From Chrysochromulina parva (lineage: Eukaryota > Haptophyta > Prymnesiales > Chrysochromulinaceae): 10,600 nt of DNA. The stretch lies in NCBI GenBank assembly GCA_002887195.1, contig PJAB01002081.1, forward strand, positions 1 through 10,600, in the 5' to 3' direction. How positions within the stretch are numbered: position 1 is the first letter of the stretch; each line of letters opens with the position of its first letter. The notes beneath the pieces were generated by a model. The model was not told the origin of the DNA. It saw only the letters and a program-made list of their open reading frames with translations, and did no database searches. Both the position numbers and the translations under genes were made by a program. This document shows positions 6,779-10,600 of this stretch, piece after piece.

Positions 6779-7253
6779 GCACACCGCCGGGTATGGCGTA
6801 TGTATATACGTATGGGTGCTTTTGCCTTGTCGGGCATGGTCGGGCTTCCAGGTCGCTGACGCTCCGCGCGGCCCATAAAATATGCTGATTTAGAACCATT
6901 TACAATATCCGTTTCGTTATATCTTCCTAAATGAAGTTCCTGTAATTGTTGAATGTGTGGAACGTACTAGTAACTATTGAGAACTATGAGCTCGCAGCTC
7001 CGGGCGCTCTGTATAAGGAATGGCCAACAGCACGCGCACCTCTTATGACGTATCCCCTCATTTCCAAATAGAGACTTTTGAGGGACACTGAAGTCAATTC
7101 CCAGTTGCGTGTTTGGGAAAGGGAAACCTCTTGAATGAAGATCGCGGAAACTTCTCGACGCGATGCCGCCCTGGTCTCTATCGGCGCGTACGTGCTCGAG
7201 GACCGACTGACGCCGCGGCCGGCATCGCTTGCACGCGTTGAATTGTCGGACGA
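6779..7253. other. Intergenic region with an AT-rich island
   Basis: Separates the EGF-repeat gene from the antiporter gene. A 19-base perfectly alternating purine-pyrimidine run lies at 6796-6814. From about 6875 to 6985 the sequence is strikingly AT-rich compared with the GC-rich genes; it probably holds the upstream gene's 3' end signal and/or the antiporter promoter. The open frame on the minus strand at 6967-7263 (98 residues) matches nothing I know. An in-frame TGA at 7239 blocks simple upstream extension of the antiporter frame. Confidence 0.5.
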
Positions 7254-10111
7254 ATGCACGCACTGTTCTTCACTAGAGGCTCGGGCGTAGCATTCCATCG
7301 CCCAGCGCTCGCACTCACGGCGCGCTCGGGCGGCACCAGCCTGCTCGACATGGGCACCGCCACCGTGCTCGCCGAGGCGTCGAACACCGTCAGCCTGGAC
7401 GCACTCGGCAGCGATATTTTCACGTTTCTAGTGGCGTCGGTGCTCGTTGTGCCCATCTCGAAAGTGCTCAACATCACGCCTGTGCTCGGCTTCCTCGTGC
7501 TCGGCTGCGCCATAGGTCCGTACGGCCTCGGCTTCTTCTCCAACTCGGAAGCCGACCTGCAGCTGGGCGACTTTGGGATCGTGTTCCTGCTCTTCATCGA
7601 AGGGCTGCAACTCTCGCCCGACCGGCTGAAGAAGCTTGGCAACTTCTTCCAGCTTGGCCTCGCGCAGTTCCTGCTCACGATCGCTGCCATCACCGCCGCC
7701 AACCTTTACTTGGGCCCGCGCATCCTCGAGACGGCGGAACGGTTCATCCAATTGGACGATGCGCTCGTTCGCCTCATCCTGACGACGCCCGTGGTCGCCT
7801 TCACCCTTGCCGGCGCGGGCGCCCTCTCCTCCTCCGCCTTTGTGATCCCTGTCCTCAAGCAGAAGGGATGGGAGGAGAGGGCGGACGGCACTGCAGCTCT
7901 CGCAGTGCTGCTGCTACAGGTGAGTCGCCGCCAGTTGGGCCGTGAGGGACGCGTGATGGCCGCGTGACGGTCGCGCAATGAACGACTGCCAGCCCGCTGC
8001 TTGGCATTGATTGCCACGGATTGCCGCTGATCGCAGTGCCGCCGCGGCCTCAGGACATTGCGGTCGCGCCGTTGCTAGTCATCCTTCCGTTGCTCGCGGG
8101 GAGTGGAACCGATTTCGAGAGCTTAGAAGTCCTCGTCGTGAAAGGCACCTTTGGCTTTGGCGCCGTGCTGGCCGTTGGCGCGGTCGTGCTGCGCCAGATG
8201 TTCAGCATCGTCGCGGCGACGCGCTCGTCGGAGACGTTTGTGGCGGCGGCGCTGCTGGTGGCGGTGGGCATGGGCGCGGCGGCGGATAAGCTTGGGCTGA
8301 GCGCCACAACGGGTGCTTTCGCTGCGGGCGTGCTGCTGGCTGGCAGCCAGTACCGTCAACAGATCGAGGCAGATATCTCCCCGTTCGAAGGGATCCTTCT
8401 CGGAATCTTCTTCATGACGGCCGGCGCCGCCCTCGACCCCGCTCTATGCGTTGCCGAGTGGCCCACGCTCGTCTCGGGCATCCTCGCCTTCACCGGCGCC
8501 AAGCTCGGCCTCATCTTTGCTCTGGGTGCCTTTGCGTTTGGGCTCACGCGCGCCGAAGCCATCCGCATCGCGCTGCTGCTGGCCGGCGGCGGTGAGTTCG
8601 CCTTCGTCGTGTTCAAGTTGGCCGAGCAGCTCGGCTTAATTGAGGCGAAGCTCTCGAGCCTGCTGACAGCGAGTGTCATCCTCTCAATGTCGCTTACGCC
8701 ACTGCTCGGCGAGCTGGCCGAGTATGTGGGCGATACAGTCGAGAAGATTGACGCGAGCGCAGCTGCGAACGCCCAGGCTGACGCGCTCTTCGCCGTCATC
8801 GATGCCGACGGGAACGGCTCCATTGATCGTAAAGAGCTGCGAGCCTACTTGCTCGGAGGTCGCGGCAGCGGCAGCAGCGGCAGCAGCGGCAGCAGCAGCG
8901 GCAGCAGCGGCAGCAGCGGCAGCAGCGGCAGCAGCGGCAGCAGCGGCAGCAGCGGCAGCAGCGGCAGCAGCGGCAGCAGCGGCAGCAGTAGCGCATCCTT
9001 CGACCTCCTCTTCGACCTCCTCGATCTCAACAAGGACGGCGTGATCTCGCTTGACGAGCTGCGCCGAGGCTACTCGGCGCTCTTTCTTGGCGAGGTGCGC
9101 GAAAGAGAGCTGCAGTGGGCGGCCACGAGCAACGCCGACGCACCCACGGACTCGGCGAGCGCCGCGCTGAACACTGCGCCCGACGCGGTGGTCGTGTGTG
9201 GCTACGGCGAGATGGGGCAGGGCACCTGCGATATGCTCGCGGAGGCTGAGGGTGGCAGCCGTGGCAGCGACGCCAGCAACGGCGTGGGCGTGGATGCCTT
9301 CCGCGAGCAGGTGGCGCTCCCTTCGGGGCGTTGGAGCAACCAGTTCCTTGCCTTCGATCGCAACCCGTCACGTGTTGCGATCGGACTCGCGAAGCAGGTG
9401 CGGGTCGTGTACGGCGACGGCGCCTCTTCGTCTCTGATCAGGGCAGCGGGTGTGAGTGAGCCGCGAGCGATCGTCGTCACTTATGCCAACGACAAGCGCT
9501 GCCTAGAGGCGACGCGCCGGCTCAGGGATGCGTTTCCAGAAGCGCCCATCTTTGTGCGCGCGCGAACGGCCGCCGATGCCGAGGCGCTGCTACAGGCGGG
9601 CGCGACGGAGGTCGTCGTCGAGGCTGTTGAATCGGTGGTGAGGCTCGCAACCTTGCTCGGCGCGGGAACGGACGCGGCTGATGCCCTCCTGCGCGCGCCG
9701 CTGACTATCTCGGCCAGCTCTGGTGCGGCTGGCAGTGGTGGCAGCGGCGTCGGTGGCGGCGTCGGTGGTGGCGGTGGAGGCTCCCGTCTGCCATATGCCG
9801 ACGCGGAGCTCGATGAACTTGCTTCCGAATGTGGTCTGACGCGCACGCAGATTGGCAAGTTGTACGACGGCTACACGATGCTCGCGCCGAATGCGAATGG
9901 GGAGGTCGAGATGAGTGCTGTGCGCGAGATGCTCGCGTGCGCTGGCAAGCCGGGCCCTATCATGCCGCCGGAGCTGGAGCGATGGATGAGGCAGGCCGAC
10001 CTAGATGGGAGCAACACACTCTCCTTTTTTGAGTATGTTCGTGCGGACGTAGCATCCGCCGGAGGCAGTGGCGCGGCCGGCCGAACTGGCTCGCTCGTGA
10101 CGCCCTCGTGA
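7254..10111 (+). CDS. KEA/KefB-type K+/H+ antiporter (CPA2) with EF-hands and an RCK domain; two exons
   Basis: Join 7254..7919 and 8054..10111, 907 residues. Predicted K+/H+ exchanger of the CPA2 family, related to bacterial KefB/KefC and plant KEA. Transport domain, about 50-445: GFLVLGCAIGPYGLG (79-93), LSSSAFVIPVL (191-201), LLLQDIAVAPLL (219-230, across the splice), GAFAAGVLLAGSQYRQQIEADI (309-330), and GGGEFAFVVF (400-409). Then two canonical EF-hand loops, DADGNGSIDRKE (472-483) and DLNKDGVISLDE (546-557), are separated by a (Gly-Ser-Ser)n tract. An RCK/TrkA-N Rossmann domain follows (about 598-760), with GYGEMG (605-610) and an acidic strand end (AFD 655-657). After a Gly-rich linker comes a second EF pair: one degenerate loop (833-844) and DLDGSNTLSFFE (871-882), which lacks the usual Gly at position 6. 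Ca2+ and nucleotide control are inferred from these domains. Plant KEA3 acts in thylakoids. Here the N-terminal 45 residues are Arg/Ala/Ser-containing but show no clear bipartite plastid signal. The start context is weak; M33 (7350) is stronger, and an upstream exon is possible. Confidence 0.9.
7920..8053 (+). other. GT-AG spliceosomal intron in the antiporter gene
   Basis: A 134-bp phase 0 intron. The donor is CAG|GTGAGT and the acceptor CTCAG|GAC. A candidate branch site CTGAT has its A at 8030, 24 bases from the acceptor. Reading through would hit a stop at 7965-7967. Joining the exons recreates the CPA2 hallmark LLLQ|DIAVAPLL exactly, which fixes both borders. It is the only clear intron in the window. 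Confidence 0.9.
8864..8992 (+). repeat. Coding 9-bp microsatellite (GGCAGCAGC)n encoding Gly-Ser-Ser repeats
   Basis: After a leading GGCAGC, units start at 8870, 8879 and 8888 (a 12-bp variant with an extra AGC). Ten 9-bp units then run from 8900 to 8989, the last ending AGT. The array is in frame and gives thirteen Gly-Ser-Ser-type blocks. It lies exactly between the two EF-hand loops of the antiporter. Near-perfect units suggest recent slippage expansion. Confidence 0.95.
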
Positions 10112-10516
10112 GCACAAAGGTAGGCGATGCGCAAAGGTAACCTAGGTTTTTAAAGGAAGGCTCCCCCTGCCCGTATCAGGGGCGAAACGCGCGAACTCCC
10201 ACACGCGCACACGCCACGGCGCACGGGCCACGCGCCACGGAAAGCCCGGCGACAAAACTCCAAAAAAACCCGCTCGCGCCCAGGGCCGAAGCGATTTACA
10301 TTTAGGCGTTACGCGGCCGTGTGCCCCACAGCCCAGTGTGCCTCGTATCTGAGGTAATCCGTCTCTGATTTTAAGCCCTCGGCTTTGATTGAAAAAGCTC
10401 CCGCTTAGGTTATAGGTAGCCAAGAATCGTTCGAAAGTGAATCGTAACCGGCGGTAACGCGGCTCGCTTAATCGTGAAAACGCGCCCCTAGGAAGCCGTG
10501 TTACCTAGCTTTCCCC
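10112..10516. other. Intergenic region downstream of the antiporter gene
   Basis: Lies between convergent genes, so it should hold the 3' ends of both. An octamer CGCCACGG occurs at 10212-10219 and 10233-10240 within a degenerate stretch rich in GCCACG. A short inverted match (AGGTAAC near 10135-10141, GTTACCT at 10500-10506) is too short to call an element. The minus-strand open frame at 10142-10423 is unlike any family I know. I see no tRNA or rRNA. Confidence 0.45.
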
Positions 10517-10600
10517 TCATCCTCCCTGCTCCTCGCCTTCCTCCTCATCATCCTCATCCTCGCCCTCCTCCTCCTCCTCCTCCTCCTCCTCCTCCTCCTC
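10517..10600 (-). CDS. Possible C-terminal acidic tail of a truncated protein (partial, runs off the window)
   Basis: On the minus strand the last 84 bases read as 27 codons plus TGA (stop at 10517-10519). They give twelve Glu, then GEDEDDEEEGEEQGG, so 22 of 27 residues are acidic. Most departures from pure GAG are GAT or GAA, which keep the charge; the others are Gly (GGC, GGA) and one Gln. A pure repeat in neutral DNA would not be expected to keep acidic codons in one frame, so a real acidic tail is plausible, as in many chromatin, ribosome-biogenesis and chaperone proteins. The alternative is a noncoding (CTC)n microsatellite. The protein's identity lies outside the window. Confidence 0.4.
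   Translation of the reverse strand, partial: EEEEEEEEEEEEGEDEDDEEEGEEQGG
10565..10600. repeat. (CTC)n / (GAG)n microsatellite at the window edge
   Basis: Twelve perfect CTC triplets reach the last base, so the tract may continue. It sits inside a wider pyrimidine-rich strand segment starting near 10510. Confidence 0.9.

Noticed and set aside
6967..7263. 98-residue minus-strand open frame upstream of the antiporter
   Set aside because: Cys/Arg-rich, no recognisable motif, and it spans the likely promoter and start of the antiporter.
7920..8053. Two separate genes (7254-7967 and 8021-10111) instead of one spliced gene
   Set aside because: The conserved CPA2 motif is split exactly at a GT-AG phase 0 intron, and neither half is a complete transporter.
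8864..8992. Regular repeats as a CRISPR-like array
   Set aside because: The units are contiguous 9-bp coding microsatellite repeats with no spacers.
8673..9044. Poly-alanine protein in another frame of the GGCAGCAGC repeat
   Set aside because: Frame-shifted reading of the Gly-Ser-Ser tract inside the antiporter exon.
10420..10445. GTTCGAAA as a tRNA T-loop
   Set aside because: The flanking bases do not form a T stem, and no acceptor, D or anticodon arms fit around it.
10135..10506. Inverted AGGTAAC/GTTACCT ends as a small transposon
   Set aside because: Only 7 matching bases, no target-site duplication visible and no internal element features.

Overview
The window looks like nuclear DNA of a GC-rich, compact, intron-poor eukaryotic microalga. 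A haptophyte is my best guess; a pelagophyte or another chromist alga is possible. The eukaryotic signs are one GT-AG intron whose removal restores a conserved transporter motif, ATG starts in purine-rich contexts instead of Shine-Dalgarno sites, an F-box/WD-type protein, an EGF-repeat membrane protein, EF-hands, and coding microsatellites. The KEA-type K+/H+ antiporter fits a photosynthetic cell but does not prove one. There are no phage, insertion-sequence, CRISPR or rRNA signals, and I see no tRNA.

Layout, left to right. Positions 1-603 hold no convincing gene, but 14-101 is an array of alternating purine-pyrimidine repeats. An FkbM-family methyltransferase lies on the minus strand (604-1524), with a spaced 22-bp direct repeat upstream. 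A small Gly/Ala-rich hypothetical protein (2059-2457, minus) and an F-box/beta-propeller-like protein (2855-4465, minus) follow. The F-box gene is head to head with a SpoU/TrmH-family RNA 2'-O-methyltransferase (4597-5658, plus), and about 131 bp of shared promoter separates them. About 109 bp downstream of the methyltransferase is a five-EGF-repeat, single-pass membrane protein (start placed at 5768, ends 6778). After an intergenic stretch with an AT-rich island comes the largest gene, a CPA2/KEA-type K+/H+ antiporter in two exons (7254-7919 and 8054-10111, 907 residues). The right edge (10517-10600) reads on the minus strand as the acidic C-terminal tail of a protein that continues beyond the window.

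The genes do not form an obvious pathway. The arrangement is ordinary for a dense algal genome: independent genes with short spacers and one divergent pair.

The most interesting gene is the antiporter. Its transport domain is followed by a canonical EF-hand pair, an RCK/TrkA-N nucleotide-binding domain, and a second, partly degenerate EF-hand pair. A (Gly-Ser-Ser)n tract encoded by a 9-bp microsatellite separates the two EF-hands of the first pair. This suggests an ion exchanger controlled by both Ca2+ and a nucleotide, with a linker whose length may vary between strains.
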